Shown here piece by piece: positions 34,904 to 49,740 of a stretch of 64,000 nt of DNA. How positions within the stretch are numbered: the stretch's first letter is position 1; each line of letters begins with the position of its first letter. The notes beneath the pieces were generated by a model that searched no databases, was not told where the DNA came from, and was given only the letters and a program-made list of their open reading frames with translations. Source of the DNA: Rhynochetos jubatus (Eukaryota; Chordata; Aves; Eurypygiformes; Rhynochetidae); contig CM050659.1 of assembly GCA_027574665.1 (NCBI GenBank), positions 315,001 to 379,000 of the forward strand. The letters run 5' to 3'. The translations under genes and the position numbers were made by a program.

Positions 34904-35452
34904 ATGTCAAAATGTGCGGAAGAGCAATTAGCTCTGAGTAGGTAGCACACTGCAAATTCACATCCTAGTTTATTTTGTGCCAGTCCACCTATCAGGCACA
35001 GCCATCAGAATTGAAATTCAGCCAAAGCAAGTCAAATGTCACCATCCCACTGGCTCTGGTCTCCAGGGATTCATTGTCCTCCCATCTGAAGATAATCCCT
35101 AGCCCCCTTCAGACAACATTCTCACACACATGCCTATGCAGGTCCTAAGCAGGGAAAAAACTGAGAAAAAGCTTAAGAACCCAGAACTGTTATATACTCT
35201 TGGCAGCAAGCATGTGACTGATGATCTCTGCCAAACTTACGAGATTTAAGGGCTTTAACAGAGGTATACTTACACCTTAAGGTCCTGTGTCCTCTTACAC
35301 CTCTCGGCTTACTCCTACAAACCAAACAACTCTTGGATTTTTCTGTCTCACCCCATCTCTGCAGAAATTTCCTTGAACAATTACAAGAGATAACATCCCT
35401 AGTATAGGTTATAACTTAAAAGTACCAGCAGTGCCCAGCAATCTAACACTTT
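34904..35452. other. Non-coding DNA between CR1 fragments
   Basis: No recognisable CR1 or coding sequence is visible, so the two flanking CR1 fragments are probably separate insertions or the ends of one heavily decayed copy. Confidence 0.5.
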
Positions 35453-35727
35453 TAAGAATCTTTAGGTTGGAAAAGACCTTTAAGGTCATCAGTACCAGCC
35501 ATTAACCTATCAATCACTGCTAATACCAACACTAAACCATGTCCCTAAGCCTCTACTCCATACCTTGTCTCTTAAATACCTGAAGGCATGGTGACTCAAC
35601 CACCTCCCTGGGCAGACCATTCCAGTGCCTGATAGCCCTTTTGGTGAACAAATTCTTCCTAATATCCAGTCTAAACCTGCCATGGTGCAATGTGAGGCCA
35701 TTTCCCCTTGTCCTATCACTTCTCATA
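35453..35727 (-). mobile_element. CR1 LINE 3' end, about 275 bp, minus strand
   Basis: Read on the minus strand it contains GGGGAAATGGCCTCACATTG, the TTTAGACTGGATATTAGGAA block, GGTCTGCCCAGGGAGGTGGT, and the 3' block ACCTTAAAGGTCTTTTCCAA near 35,453. This is a well-preserved CR1 3' UTR, 5'-truncated. Confidence 0.95.
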
Positions 35728-38700
35728 GCTTAACATGAAAACACAGCTTTTGTTAGTGAAAATTCAGAAAAATCAAGGCTCAGCTAAATACACCATTATT
35801 TTGGAGAGATGAGTCCATTTAAATTTGCAGACCACAGCAACTCAGCACCTTGAACAGCCTCGGCTGTTTCATCACCGTTATCTGAATTTAAAATACTAAG
35901 TGATGAAGAATCCTGTATATCCCATTGACTCATCCGTTCAGTCACCATCTTACATACCTTCTCTATAAATTTCAAGTTGCTATTATACATAAAAAGGAAG
36001 ACCTACTAGGTTTCTGTACTGTAAATTTAGTAACTCCAGATCTTTTTCTATGGCTCAGTGTGCTTTGAAACTCTCTTTCACACAAAGCTACATAACATCT
36101 TTAACTCCTTCAAGCACAAAGCTCAGTAATACACTTCAAAGTCCCATTATACACAGGGATGTCTGACACATTCTCAAATTCCCTGAAACAAAGATCTATG
36201 CTCTCGTGTAGTTCCTTCAAAAGCGAAAGTGTCCTACGGTTTCATGTTCCACTAAAAACTGGGGGAGGGGTTAAATAACATCTGCTGCTCTTACAGAAAA
36301 TTGTTTCTAGTTTCAGAATCCTTGAAACAGTTCTTTAATACAGTTTGGATTCCCTCCTGTCTTTCATGTCAATCTTCTCTCTTTTTTTTTTTCTTTGGCA
36401 TATCGAATCTCTGAATTTTTGTGTGGATTTTTTTTTCCCCCTTTATGACCTGCAGGTAAACAGAAAGGAATTAAAACACAAACACTACAACAAGCTTTAG
36501 ATGGTTTTGGAGATGTTGCCTAAAGAACCTAAATCTCAAAAGTGATTTAGGCACTGACGATTTCTCTCGCTGCCCAGCAGGATTTAAGATTTTTGATATG
36601 ACTATGGGCTTATTAAACTTTTACATAAGCACAAGAGAGCAAAAGCCATTAGCAAATCCTCTTTCGGATCTGGTCTTCAGAGAAGAATGCAAGGTGGAAA
36701 TCCTGTTTCTTGGGCACAGAGCCAGATCTTACTAATAATGTGAGTCAGTAGGTTCCTACTGGAAAAGTGTCTGCCCCAGTTCCCTCACTTGCTTTTACAG
36801 GTCTCTTCTTAGAAGTAGCTATCAGCAGGCCCCCAAGTTTCCAACACTTCTATCCTTGAAATCCATTTCCAAAAACCTTTCTTCACAGAGGCTAGAAGGA
36901 AAAACCCCACTACTCTTGCCAGATATATTTTCAGCTTACTGGGTGGTGTTGAGAAGGGATTTATACTCAGAGAATCTTTTTTCCTTTTCCCTTTTTGCCA
37001 AGGTGCAGAAAAATAAGGGCTGGTCAGCACAGACACATGAGATCATCACTTAGGGTGCAGGGCTTGTTTCATGCCTTACTGTTCAACCCCAGCAAGGCTT
37101 TGCATCTTGAACGCACTGTGAAGGGGAGCACACATGAGCTTATCAACTCATCCTGACCAAGTCAAACAACACAAATCCATTACTGTTTCATCGATTGCTC
37201 TTATAAACAGCTTTAGTGGTAGTCTTTGCCCTGGGCCCTGTGCAAGGCTAACAGGAGACACCAGAAGTGACTGTGGGACCCAGTGAAGGAAACAGTATCA
37301 GATGATGAGACTTCCAGACTGACAGAATTGCAAAATTATACCCACTCCTTCTGAATAGCCTGTGGGTCTCAATTAAAGGGCAGAAAGGAAGGAGAGAAAT
37401 GGCAATACTAGGGAAAGCGACAACTAAAACCAACATAATGTGAATTGTGACAGTGCACTAAGTACTCCGGTGTCAAAAGGCAGTCTTGCCTCTATTTAAC
37501 TTGCAAGCAGAGGTGTAGGCAGCTTCACTGAAAAAATATTCAAGGAAGCCTGCCTGCTGATGCTCATTTTACATGAATAGGTTTAGTTGTTTATATTTAA
37601 AGGAAGCAGCTGTTCTAGATCAATGGTTTGCAACTTGAACAAAATTTATTTGCACAACTTCAAAACAATACTCTAAAACTTTCAAGACACCATGACCTCA
37701 GCTAAGTTCTACCTCTGTAAATATTTATCTAAAAGAGCACACACACGTATACATGCAAAAAATATTTTTATTCACTACTAACTGGTGAAGAGAAACAAAT
37801 ATAGAGACTTCGCTCCAAATTTTCCAAAATTCTCCATGGCTCCATAAAATGTCCGAAAGTTAGTCTGAAATTTTTGATTTTTATGTGCCAAGCAGGTAGA
37901 GTTCTTTGCAAATTCAGGAAATTACCAGTTTGAAAAAAAAAAAGTGAAAAATGTTCAACGCTATTCAAACTTTACTCCCATTCAGTGGCAAAATTAAGTC
38001 AGTGAAGTTGAAAAGAGCAAAATTAAGATGAATGCCACGTTTTTTTGAATCAACTGTCTGATGTAAAGCCTTGTCAATGGCAAGAAAGCTGTGCCTTTCA
38101 AGATTAAAAAAAAAAAAAAAACCACCAACAAACCAACCTAACACACCTCTAGAGACTACTCCTGCTCACAGTATGGTTTTGTGTATAGCTTCAGATTGTT
38201 CAACATAATAGAATCATTCCCAGATGAGCTGTCGCTATCTTTTTCTTTTCTATTACCACTAGACCTGCAAGTAGGCTAAGAAAAACTTAGCCTAAACTGA
38301 CTAAAATTTGTTCCATAACTCTGCACTGGCACCAAATGATGGCTCCAGGCCTTGAAAAAATGCCAGATTTACAGTCTGTCTTCAGTAACTGCCTATTTTA
38401 CCTACATCAGTTTAAACAGATATATAGGATAAGTAGTTTAACTATGCCCATTGTCATAAGCATGATTCATCTTTGTAGAAGCCTTAGTATCACAGAGCAA
38501 AGCTCTTTCTGCTGTTTAAAATATTATGTATGAAGAGTCTAGGATGTGCAAGTAGTGCATAAAGATTACAAAAGAGACATCCCTTGAGAAGCTTGACAAT
38601 TGACTGGTCTACAGATACAAAGTGCTTTGGAAGCAAAGTTATCTCCTTTTTTTAGTTATCAGAAAGGATGGACTTAAAGACTTGCATCGTAAGGTAATGC

Positions 38701-41700
38701 AATCAAGGAGCTGCATTATGCTTGGATGGTGTGAAGAGAGACAGCCAGAAGTACTCCACATCCACTGTATTAGTTGTAAATGGGCATTCCCTGACACATA
38801 CACTGTACCTTACCTAACTTGCATTATGTCAAGTTTTTAGAAAAATAGGTATTTCCTGTTCTTGAAACAGTGTAATGATAAGTTTTCTTCCTGCAGAATT
38901 TTTTTCTTAAATCAGCTCACCGAGTGCACTTACCAAAAAAAAAAAAAAAAACCAAAACCAAGAATGGAATATTTGAGCTTGCAGGATAAATATATACAGA
39001 TTCTTGATCAGCAAACCTCAGTGTTTGAATCCAAATTAGTTGTGTTGATTAGCAGAAATATTGGTTAAGAACAAAATTCTCATCCAAAGCAAAATTATAA
39101 AAGCATAGCATAACATTCCTCTCTTCATTCGTTCAGTGTGACACCAGTAAAGGCAAGCATAAAAATTCCATCACAGAACTTACTCTAGAGCATATTCAGG
39201 GGGGAATTGGAAGTGCTGCAGTGAGATGGTTCAGAACAAACTGCTGAAGATTCAGAACAAAGGTACAGTTTAGAACCTGAATCTTCATGTGACTCAAGTT
39301 ACAAAATTATCCCTATGATAAATCACCAGTACTACAGAGCACACAATATTACAGAGGGGATTTATGGTCCACTTGTTATAAAAGCTGTAGACACAGAAAT
39401 GATAAGAATTATTTTCTGTTGGAAAGGAGCAACATATAACAAAGATATTCCATGTATTACAGGAGAGAATTACACTCATTTTGAGTCAGTGAGGTGAAGC
39501 TCACATGCAATCACTTAGTTGCCTGGATTTGGTCTGCCGAACAGTGAGCAATCAAACTGCACAAGATATTGTTGCCTTGTAAGTCTGTTCATCTGTCGTA
39601 TTTGGAAATGTTGTTTGTGTCATATTTGTTACTTCCTCAGAAAAGAAAAAAACCCCCACACTTACGATGTAAGCAGAAGCCTCTTGCCCTGATAAGAGTC
39701 AGGCTCTTTTCCTCTCTCCAGGAGCCTGCTTTTCAGTGTTGGGGGTAATTTGCTGAGGGCAGGAACTGGCAGCTGCTGCCCAGCTGCAGCCGTGGGCCTG
39801 TCTGTGGTCACTTACCCCAGCACGAACATGTTTGGCTCTCTTTCTATTTTATAAAATCAGCATACAAGATGTTTTCTGGGGAGATACAGGAAACCACACC
39901 ATGGATAGTCTTCAAGATTCAGATTCTGCAAAATGCTGAGGATTTCAGGCCCAGTGCAGTAAAGTATGTGTGTAATTTCAGGAATGAAAAGAGTACCACG
40001 GACATAAATACCGTTAAAGTGTGTGGAGAGACACCTGGAATGGCATCTTTACCTTATGTGCCTGTGCAGTGCTTGGCATATGATAAGTAGTCAGTGTGAG
40101 CAACAATCGTCAATGCACACAAGGATTTTTATGCCTCTAATTATATCAACTACATTCAACGTCTTGCAGGACGAAACCCTCAGAGGCAGCATATAGAAAA
40201 GACAGGAGAGAGGGAAATTTTGACAGAGTATCAAAGGGATACAAAGCTGGATTTCTGGAAACTGGAATCACATGAACACTAAAGCTGACTTAACAAGAGC
40301 TTACTGGAAGTATTTGAAGAGCACAGTCATAATATCCATAATACAGCATTGTTAACTCCTAATTTTGGCATGGCTCTCAGCCTACACAATGTTTTCCTTG
40401 AAAACTCTTACTCTGAAAAGGAGACATGCAGACAAGATTTAAAAAAACCCACCTTAGCCAAAACCAACTCTTCACAAAGCAGATGCTGGAAGGTGGCTAG
40501 AAGGAGGCAATGAAACTTTGAAAGCCTTCCCATTTATTGACCTCTCACTGGTTCTGTGAGGGTTTTCTCATTTCCCTGCTAGACAGAACCAAAGTGCTAC
40601 TGTGGCATCCACCCTGCAAATCGCCCAGATGCAGTTCCAGCTGAGTTTTGTGCTAGACTGCTTGGAGGATTACAGCCTTAAACAGCACTTCAAAGGGGCA
40701 GCTGAAACTTAACCACATGCTAGAAAAGTGCAAATACCTTCACTCAACTCAAAGAAAGGCTGCACATATTTTAAATGAAAATGTGCAGGTTTAATGCAAA
40801 GCCATTCAGCAATTAGTAAATAAAATGAATGTTATTAATGTCTGAAAAATCTTCTGCATTAGTTTTCCTAGTGTTTTCTAAGTACATATTAACATTAGAA
40901 GGAGGCAGAGGACAGTACCTTGAAAGGTGGCTTTCCTAAGGCATTTCATCAAAGCAGGATTTAATTCAGGAAGAAAAGTGAGATCTCATTCCCAGACAAA
41001 GAAAAAAATTGCAGACTGAGAAGTTATTTAAAACCTTTTCTCCCCACAATGATCCTTGTGTATTGTATTAGCACTCCACATGCTACAACTACCTTATTAG
41101 GCATTTCAACCTGCAGGGAAGTTAAAGAATACTGCAGCTCGTGAAAATCATTATTCCTACTTCTCATCAGTGATTATAAATACTCTGATCATGCATTATC
41201 TCATCTAGCCTAGAGGATACCAGGGTAGCTGCTCAAACACATTTTTGGTGCTGTACAGATTTAGAGAGCTTTATTCTTCACATTCTGCAGTTGTACACTT
41301 TATGCAGGGCTGTTCTGGAATGCAAAGTTAAAACATCTGAATAAATATCTGAAATTTTCCTCTCTATTCTCAGGCACATGAATTTCAGGATTAGGGTATC
41401 AGGAAAAGCACCTTTGTTTAAAAGGCCTTGAATGTTCCCTCTCCTGGGACCTGGGGACTGGTGACCACCCCTGAAATAAGTCAGATTGGTTATTAAGTAT
41501 CTATATTAGCCGATTAAATTTTGGTATCCAGCGCCGGTATTTCCTTTGGGCAGAGTGAGGGTGTTTCTAATTACCTTTACCTTTGAGGCAGAAATCTTGC
41601 TCATCTCTTGCTTTGCTGGGAGGATGTCCTAGATGGGGGGTAGAGGGACGTGGGGACAGAGAGATGTTACTAGGCTAAATGGAAAAGGGGGCAAGTCCTA

Positions 41701-44700
41701 AAGACACTTACTAACAGCTCTTTAGTTTTTAAAACCAAGTCTGAAGAATAACAGAAAGGTTGAATAGGAAATTGAGTGGAAAAAAATAGATTTTATCCTT
41801 GAAGAATGATTGTAAAATTTACAATCATCCAGGTTTTCAATACTGCAAAGAAAGTAACACCTACTTTTTTAGAATGTGAATAAGATGGATAGAAAAGAAA
41901 ATTTTAAAAATGCCAACATCTATTTTTCTGCTCAAGGGAACAAAGAGGTATGATCCTCTTTTTCCTGGTGTAATTCCAAGGTCAAGTAGCAGCTGTTTGC
42001 TGTACAAGGTAACAACCACAAGCACACACCTACAAAGCAGCACTGTGGCAACACAGCACCTGCAGGTAGGAATTCTCACTGAAATCTTCTCAAAGTCACA
42101 GGAACTGCTGGAGTCCAAGATTTGTAGGAGACACAGCACATTGGCAGGTGTGCCAGGTTCTCCGGCTGGATCACAGCCCTTCGTCAGCACCACTTGACTC
42201 CCAGAGAATGAAAGCCTGGGGGAAAACTCCAGATTTGGCACAATAAGAACAGAAAGCCTTGCATTCATGCTCCTCTCTGAGGATCACAAAAAGCCTTACA
42301 AACATTAATATAAAAAAAAAAAAAAACAAACCAAAAAAAAAAAACCAAAAAACAAAAAAAAAAACCTTGCAAATCCTTCCAGAAACAGAAGGATAGCTTT
42401 TAACAGCCATGAGTTCAGTGGCTCTTGCATACAAGAGTAATTCTGTACAGCACAGGAACACTGCTTAAGTCAAGTGTAAAGAACTAAAGGGTGTTAAGTG
42501 ACCCTGTGCTAGGGATTTCAGTAGAGATATTAACTGCTTGAGATGGATTGTGTCTGGAACAGAAGTATTAACACCCTTATTCTTCCTAAATCTGCAATAT
42601 CATCTTTACTGACCCCAAAAGATCAGTGTCTTTCTCTATAAAGCCCATCTGCAGGTCATTAGCACACTACTATTTATCACAAAGCTGTTTCATTAATGAC
42701 TTGCTCAAAAGGGTCAGCACAACTCTGCTCTTTCAAAGATCCCTCAAGAACTATCATATTTGAAGACTTTCAGCATGGAAGTGAAGATTAATTCTTTAAC
42801 CTGAAAGTCATTAAGGGCTGCTTAAATGACTGAATTAAAGAGAGAAGGGGTTTATGAAGTTTTTACATCTATACAGGACAGCTATATTGGGAAAGCTTGC
42901 TTTCTTTTAATTAGATCAAACTGCCAAGAAGGAGAGGCAAAAGACATTTCCCTGGCCAAAATCTCCTCCCTCCTATTGCCCATGCAATTCCACCAATGCA
43001 AATTCCTACCAAGGGAAGTGGAGCCTTCTATTTGCTCAGCTGCACACTTAAGTCACTTCACATTTTTGTAAGGGGATTTTACAGCTTCAACTGTGGTTTC
43101 TAACATCCCAGGTCTGTAGAATTATGACTACCTTGCATTTCTGGGGCAGTATCCGTTACTCTGTCTATTGCTATCGAAAGAATGTGTACCTTTCCCACAA
43201 TTTATTATTATTTCACTGGAATCCAGCAATAAAGTTGGCATACAATTTATTTTTTAAAGTGTGCAGCAGTTTGCAATTGCTAGTACTGCACAGTAGCCCC
43301 ACTCCCACTACCAACATCTCCCCACCACCACTCTTCAATACAAACTGGTACTATAAACCGAGGGTAAATATGTTTACTGAGTTCGCAGGTTGTGAAAACT
43401 TGTCTTCCAGAAATGAGCTGCACAGGAGGCCTCTAGCCCCTCTCCCATTCCCTTTTGCAAGATCCATATCACACCTCATTTCTCTTTCCTTTTTTTCCTA
43501 GTTCATCAGAGATCGTATTTTCCTTTTGCAAGCACTATCTCACCTACATAAAAGAGGATAAAGATGGGGAACAGAAATAGGGACCAGCCAGTACACATCA
43601 AGGTGGTCCAGCTGGTCAGATCAGGACAGCCCTCACTTCAAGGTCCATCCACCGGGACAAAGACCTGCCCAGGTGGTCACCACCAGCCCAGGGGCTCCAC
43701 CTGCCGCTGGGCTGACGCGAGTTGTTTTACCTAACGCAAACAGAGTTTCCTGAAGCTAACTAGGGAGTTTTCACATAAATTGCTCCACTAACAGAGCCCC
43801 AGAGTACAAAAATCACTTGGTAAGAACAGAAAGGGATTGAAAATAGCTGCAGGTCAATGACCTTTTATGTTGGCACAGATGAATCTGCGAGCTGAATCTA
43901 CATTGCTTAAATCTAAGACACAGCATGGCACAGTAAGGTAGAACTTCTATCAGCAACTTCAATCGTTTTCTTTCCCCTTAATTAGTCCTATATGTTGTAG
44001 CAGGAGGAGGAGTTGTGGAAGCAGATATGGAAAACTGCAGAAAAGTGATAGTTCAGAGAAGCCAGCGTTTGCACCAGTTCAAGTAGCTTTATGATCTATG
44101 TGGCGTACCAGTTGGAAAGAGCATTAACACTGACAGACACCAAATTATGCTCCTAGGCATAACTGCTACAGAGTTACAGAAACCTCATCCACACACCCAG
44201 GGGCAGACCCGAGGCCAGGACATTCCCGGGAGTTCCTTTTCCAGTCCAACTTGGACAAGGAATGAGCTCTCCAGGCGGCAATGGTAATTCTTAACCTGAT
44301 ACTTGAGCTCCTCCATGTGGCAACCAATAGTCTCAATCTTCCCTGTGTATAACAAAGACCTTCCTTATTCTTCACAGCGTTTTTGCTTTCAGTATTCCTC
44401 TTACAGAAAATTAAATATTACCAAAGATACAATATTACACTATGGGGCAAGAACGATTAGTTCTGAGGATAATGAAAGAAGAACAAAGGCAGCATTACTC
44501 TGATAATTGCTATTAGTCACGAATGGGTACTTTCATAACATGATGTAGTTAATTTGCATCTTCACCAAAAAAACTGTTTGAAGTTCAGATACAGATCAGC
44601 AGTTTTAAACAGTCAGCTTTGGACAAAATGATACATGAATTCAAATAGCCTCGATTAAAGTAGTGCCCTTCCCATGCTGAAATATCTAACAAAATTATGT

Positions 44701-47700
44701 TGAAGATTTACAACTTCAGCTCTGTCAAGCTAGAAATAACAAGACATAGTGCAGGTTTCTTCCTTGAAAAATTGATAAAGAGGTTTTTATATTAAACTGC
44801 AGCCAAGGGAGAATGTATCTGCCTTTTTTAAGGAGTATCTGGAAATTAAAGATGGCATTTGTTTAAAAGAAAAAGGCTTATGATTCCAAGTACATCAGTA
44901 CAAGAAAGCTATTAAGGATATTTATTTTTCCCAGCCATTTAAATCTTCAAGTTGTTTTGCATGCTGTAGAATATTGTTCAGCCAAGTTTAATTCTGTGCT
45001 GAAGGCCAGTATCCTCTCCAGTTCCCGTATGCCTACATGACAATGTCATTTTCCTCACGCATCTCTTAACAAGCTCACACACTTGCTTTTCCACTGACAC
45101 TGTAAGAAGCAATGGTGAAACTGCTGGGTTGTAAGCTCACTTGGGGTTTTTCTTTGATACATAGTCACTTGTCATGTCATAGATTAAGTTCTTTAATGTG
45201 TATATTCAAAGAATTATTTAGGTTGATTATGGGTAGAGCTCAGACCTTGTTATAAAGTTGCTTTTTCTTAATGGAAACATTAACTTCTGCATGGTTTTGT
45301 TGATGTGTTGTTTTTCACACTAGCACAAGAAAATCAGCAAGCAGAGGACACACATCTGAGATGCTTTTACAGAAAGTCACAGGAAAGGAAGGAGAGGTGG
45401 CAGAAAAAAAATGTGACCTACCCTGAAATACCCGTATGGACCCTACAAGCAAGAGAATGGTATTTCGGACGGCAGGCAGGCAGACATATCTACCCGCAGC
45501 ATCTTTCCCAGGGTTGTATGGATACCCCATTTTCAAAGTTCCTTTTTTAACCTACATAGACTTTGCAGAAGTCAAATGTAGCTGATATAGCAGACAGCTC
45601 GAAAGAAGTGAACTAAACTCACCTCCCCCTGCTAAAAAATAAGAACTTAGAAAAGCTTGTCAAAAAAGGAAAAATAAATTAATAAATGCTCACTTTTTTG
45701 TTTTAATTCAAAAGGAGTGCACTCTCCTTGAAAGTTTTCAGCTTTTTGAATTTCATGCCTTTGTCAGGCAATCATCCAGTTATCCACAAGATTTCCCAAG
45801 TCTGAAATTGCACAAACTAGAAATAAGTAGATCATTCAGTGCTTTGGCTCTCCGGAAGATGAAGCCATGCTCACGAGATTTCTATTCTTAGTAACTTTAT
45901 TTCAACCATCGGAAACTCATGAGCAATCATGCTTTCCCCCATAGCCACATCTAAAGATCCCAAGTAATGCTTCAAACCTGGCTCTGCTGTTGCCCTTGCT
46001 TTATCGATTGTTACAGACAGAGGGAGCAAACTACTAATCGGAGGGAAGGGAAAGGCCTCACTTGGCGAAGGAACTGCTCTAAGAGGGAATAGTCTTACAG
46101 CACGGGTGGGAAAAGGACGGCATCAGACCTGTCCATGCCATGGCTGATCTGTACAGTTCATTTTCTTCAGCCTAAGACCCACATGAAAGTCGAGAGGCAG
46201 AGTGTGCACCCATGTGCAAGCACCATCAGCCAACTGCTTTTGTGCGAGACACGGGAATGCTCTTGCTTCATTTTCAATAACAGCATCAGACAGGAAATGG
46301 GAGAAGCAAGGAGAGTAAAAAAAAAGAGGGGAAGGAAAAACAAGAGGGGGGGGAAGGATTCATATAACCTGAGGAGGCTGTGTCTCACAAAGCATCATCT
46401 AAGCTAATTCCCACATACCCATGTAGCTAACTAATGTAAATTCTGTGGCATTAGCTGTTAAAAAACCCACTCAATTTTTTAACTCAATTTTGAGTATGTT
46501 TATTTGTATTCTGCTTTAAAAATAATTTTTTTATGTTCCTGAAGTCCTCATTTTCCACAGAACAAGCAGAGCAATGAGAACTTCCACATGCCATCCCAAG
46601 TCATAGCCTTGAGGGACTCTCAGCTCACCAAGTCCCCCTCCTAGAGGAATGTCAATGCCTGCGGTGGGCACTGGCTCACCAAGCATTAAGCTGAGGCCTC
46701 AAGCTTACTCATATAGACCACAAGCCACCTAATAAAAAGGAAAAAGTGTTTCTTCTCACTACAAACTCTGTCAGAATTTGAGTTGATGTTGTTTTGTTTT
46801 CAGCGTGGTCATGGCATATTTCCCATATGAATCATTCTGCACAGCCTCCCCTCCCATCACACACACAGTCCCTCACACTCGGGGCCAACCTCAGGCTACA
46901 AACGGTCTCATCATCCCCTCCCTTACGCTCCACAATATCCCCTATGGTTCCCAGGCTTCCTCATCAAGCCCAATTTTTAAAAGCTACTGTATTAGAGTAG
47001 CAATAACAGCTAGTGGAAGTAGTTAACAGGCAGATTAAGAAGGCAACTGGGATCAAGCCTTCTGAAGATGGGAGGGTGGGCTCACATGAGACTAAGTTTG
47101 TGCAAGCAAAGAAGGTGGGGGAAAAAGCTTCGATTTGGGGAAATCTGGAGATGACTCAATCAAGACTTAGGAGCAAGACAAAAAAGAACACTGTTGCAGA
47201 AAGGGAAATTTTAGGAGGATGCAATGATCATAGAGATCACAGGATATTATATTCCAGAGAATTCCCCTTAATAAATTCCATCCATTACCTGCAAAGATTG
47301 CTCCGTACATTATTCCACCTCTGTAGCTGTGACATCTGAGTTCAAGTCTCCCTCCTTTCCATACTGCTTCCCAGTATTTTAGATTCATTGACATTACAGA
47401 GCACCTAACTCCTTCATGTATGAGTGGAGAGCATCCACTGTAGGCGTGACCACCTATCTGCAGGAGTAGTCAGCAACAGCATAGAAGCTGACATCACCCT
47501 TTAAACATGAACATAGAAGTTAACTGTTATTTTTTTTCTGTTGGCAGGGGAGTGAGGAGGAGAGAATGTAATTAAGTGCATGAATGCCTTAGAGATCGTT
47601 TTTTATTTCAATTTATCTAAAGAATGCAGAAGGTTTTAATCTTGATTTGAGGAATTCACATTCAACCAAGCTTCTGGATTAACCCAACTGCCTTGTATTT

Positions 47701-49692
47701 CTCACTACAATTACAAGATCATACACATTTTTGGGTCCCCTAGCACCCCATCCCCCCTTTTCACCCCCTTAAACACCATTGCCTTTCTCCAGGTTCATCT
47801 ATGAACGTCAAGGGATTTACATCCCTTGAAAACCATAATACAGCAATAGATCACGCACTGAATTTAGCTCAGCTTAGCTCCATTAAAATCCACCCTGCGG
47901 CCTGACCCCCGAGCACTGACCTAACTTTGCACTGGCTGACACAGTTTCCATTGGCTTTGAAGCAAGCAGGAAATAGCCTGGGTGTGGGAAAGCCCCAGCC
48001 ATGCTTCCTCCTGCCCCTCGGAGCTGGGGCAGGGGCTGCACAGCTGCCTGCCCGGGAGGCCCATGGGCCAGGGGTGTTCCTCCCACACAGCCATGTTACC
48101 ATGCTGCTGCCAGCTTGGAAGACCTCGCTTTGGAAACTGTCATTCCTGCTCACACTTGTATAAGCAGCCACAATATTGGATAGAAGCTGAAATTAAGTGC
48201 AAGGAAATTTAGGGAAAGAAGAACTTCATTCTGATTTCACACTGATGTCTGCGTTTTTTTCTTTTAAGTTTTCAACCAGACGTTAGGATAAGAAGGAAAG
48301 TAAGCATAATGTAAGGCTCTCAGAAAAAGCCTAGCATAATTAAAGGAAAAAGGAACACCAGTGTCTCAGTCCTGAAGCAGACAAATTGGAAACTTTCCCT
48401 TTCCTTCTTGAAGAAGTCAGCTCTCGCTGCCATGTGTGTTTTTGTGGAAATACCAAAGTCCAAAGACCTGCTTCAAAGTATGCTGCAGAATTCTGTGAAA
48501 GTTTGTTTAAAAAAAGTCTGTAGACTCCAGTGCTTTTTAGGTATTTAAAATGAGGAAATTATGCTAGTTACAATAACAATGGGATACTTAGTGCATTACT
48601 GATTCCTTGGTACAAAACTCAGTCATTCAGTGTTCTCTCTATGCAAGCTTTGCATATCACCTTTCCATCAGAAAGAATAGTACCACCCTGCAACAGTTTC
48701 CATCTTTCTATTATCTTTTTTGATATCCTACCTCTGGTTTTATTTGGACCCCAATGCCGAGGAACTGGGAGGGGTCCAATTGTGAACATTTGAACCTTCT
48801 CAGTAAAAAAAAAACAAAAACCACCACACCAAAATCCTTGAATCAAAGTTTTACTTTATATACCATCAATTTCCCAGTAGTCTCATTTCTCAATCAGAAT
48901 TTGAATAATCTTTACAATTTGTATTCCCCAAAACTCAAATTTAATGAGTTAGTAGGTATAGAAAGAGAAATAACAGCTGCAGCTTATCCTGCTGTGCTAT
49001 TCAGTAATGACAATGTTATACCACATTAGCAATTGTGACATTAATAAAAAGAAGCCCATAGGATTAGCCAGAGACAGCTGACTTTTAGTCAAATGTAGGT
49101 CAGGCTTTGTTTGCTCAGAGCTGGGTAATAAATTTCCAGGTAAGTGCTCTCGCGTCATACATATATGCCAGGAGCATAATTTCAGTTATACTAAATGATT
49201 CACATGCTTAACAATAATTCAAAAACAGCTTACAGAAATTTAAGAATTTAATTCCACAGCAGCATTTTACAGGCTACTTAAAGTTATTAACTCATATGAC
49301 ATTATGGCATGTTTTCTTTCTAGTGGCAGCTAATAGCATCTTGATCTGGTTTCTCTTTCACCTTAAGGTATCTGCAACTCTGAATTGTGAGTATTTAACA
49401 AGAGATACTTAGCAAGAAATCAAACCCACTACGTTTTGCAGCTCTAGCTAAAGGGAAAAACAGTATTTGGAATCAATCCAAGCAGCAGCAAGATATCTTC
49501 CATCACAGAAGGGAAGTTTTAAAAAAAAAATTTAAAGGAAATAAAGGCATAGCCTTCAATTAATAGTACAAAAGATCCTATCTCAATCTCTGCTACTTTG
49601 GCAAGCCCTCAAAATTTGGATTGAAAGCAGACTTTTAAACATATTCGTATTTAATCTCAGCACAAGATGTGCATACTGTACACTGAAACCTT
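35728..49692. other. Long non-coding stretch
   Basis: About 14 kb with no supportable gene, RNA gene or named transposon. Low-complexity items: A-run near 38,106-38,121, A-run near 38,936-38,951, and an A-rich, C-interrupted tract at about 42,311-42,365. Slightly G+C-richer patches at 43,580-43,740 and 47,890-48,130 have overlapping frames with no family resemblance. Confidence 0.5.
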
Positions 49693-49740
49693 AAAGGCCA
49701 AATTCTGTGTTCAGTAACACTCCATCACGCTTCAGTGGGA
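49693..49740. repeat. Possible old sauropsid interspersed repeat
   Basis: AAAGGCCAAATTCTGTG followed by a CAGTAACACT block and CTTCAGTGGGA resembles a palindromic repeat common in reptile genomes whose copies carry GGCCAAATTCTG and a TGAAGTCAATGG block. The match is short and diverged. Confidence 0.3.

Noticed and set aside
39760..39860. Strong minus-strand donor (CTGGG then GTAAGTGACC) near 39,813-39,818
   Set aside because: No acceptor or coding frame upstream; single GTAAGT motifs are expected by chance in 64 kb.
47869..48183. Overlapping frames at 47.9-48.2 kb in a G+C-richer patch
   Set aside because: No family resemblance on either strand and no paired splice signals.
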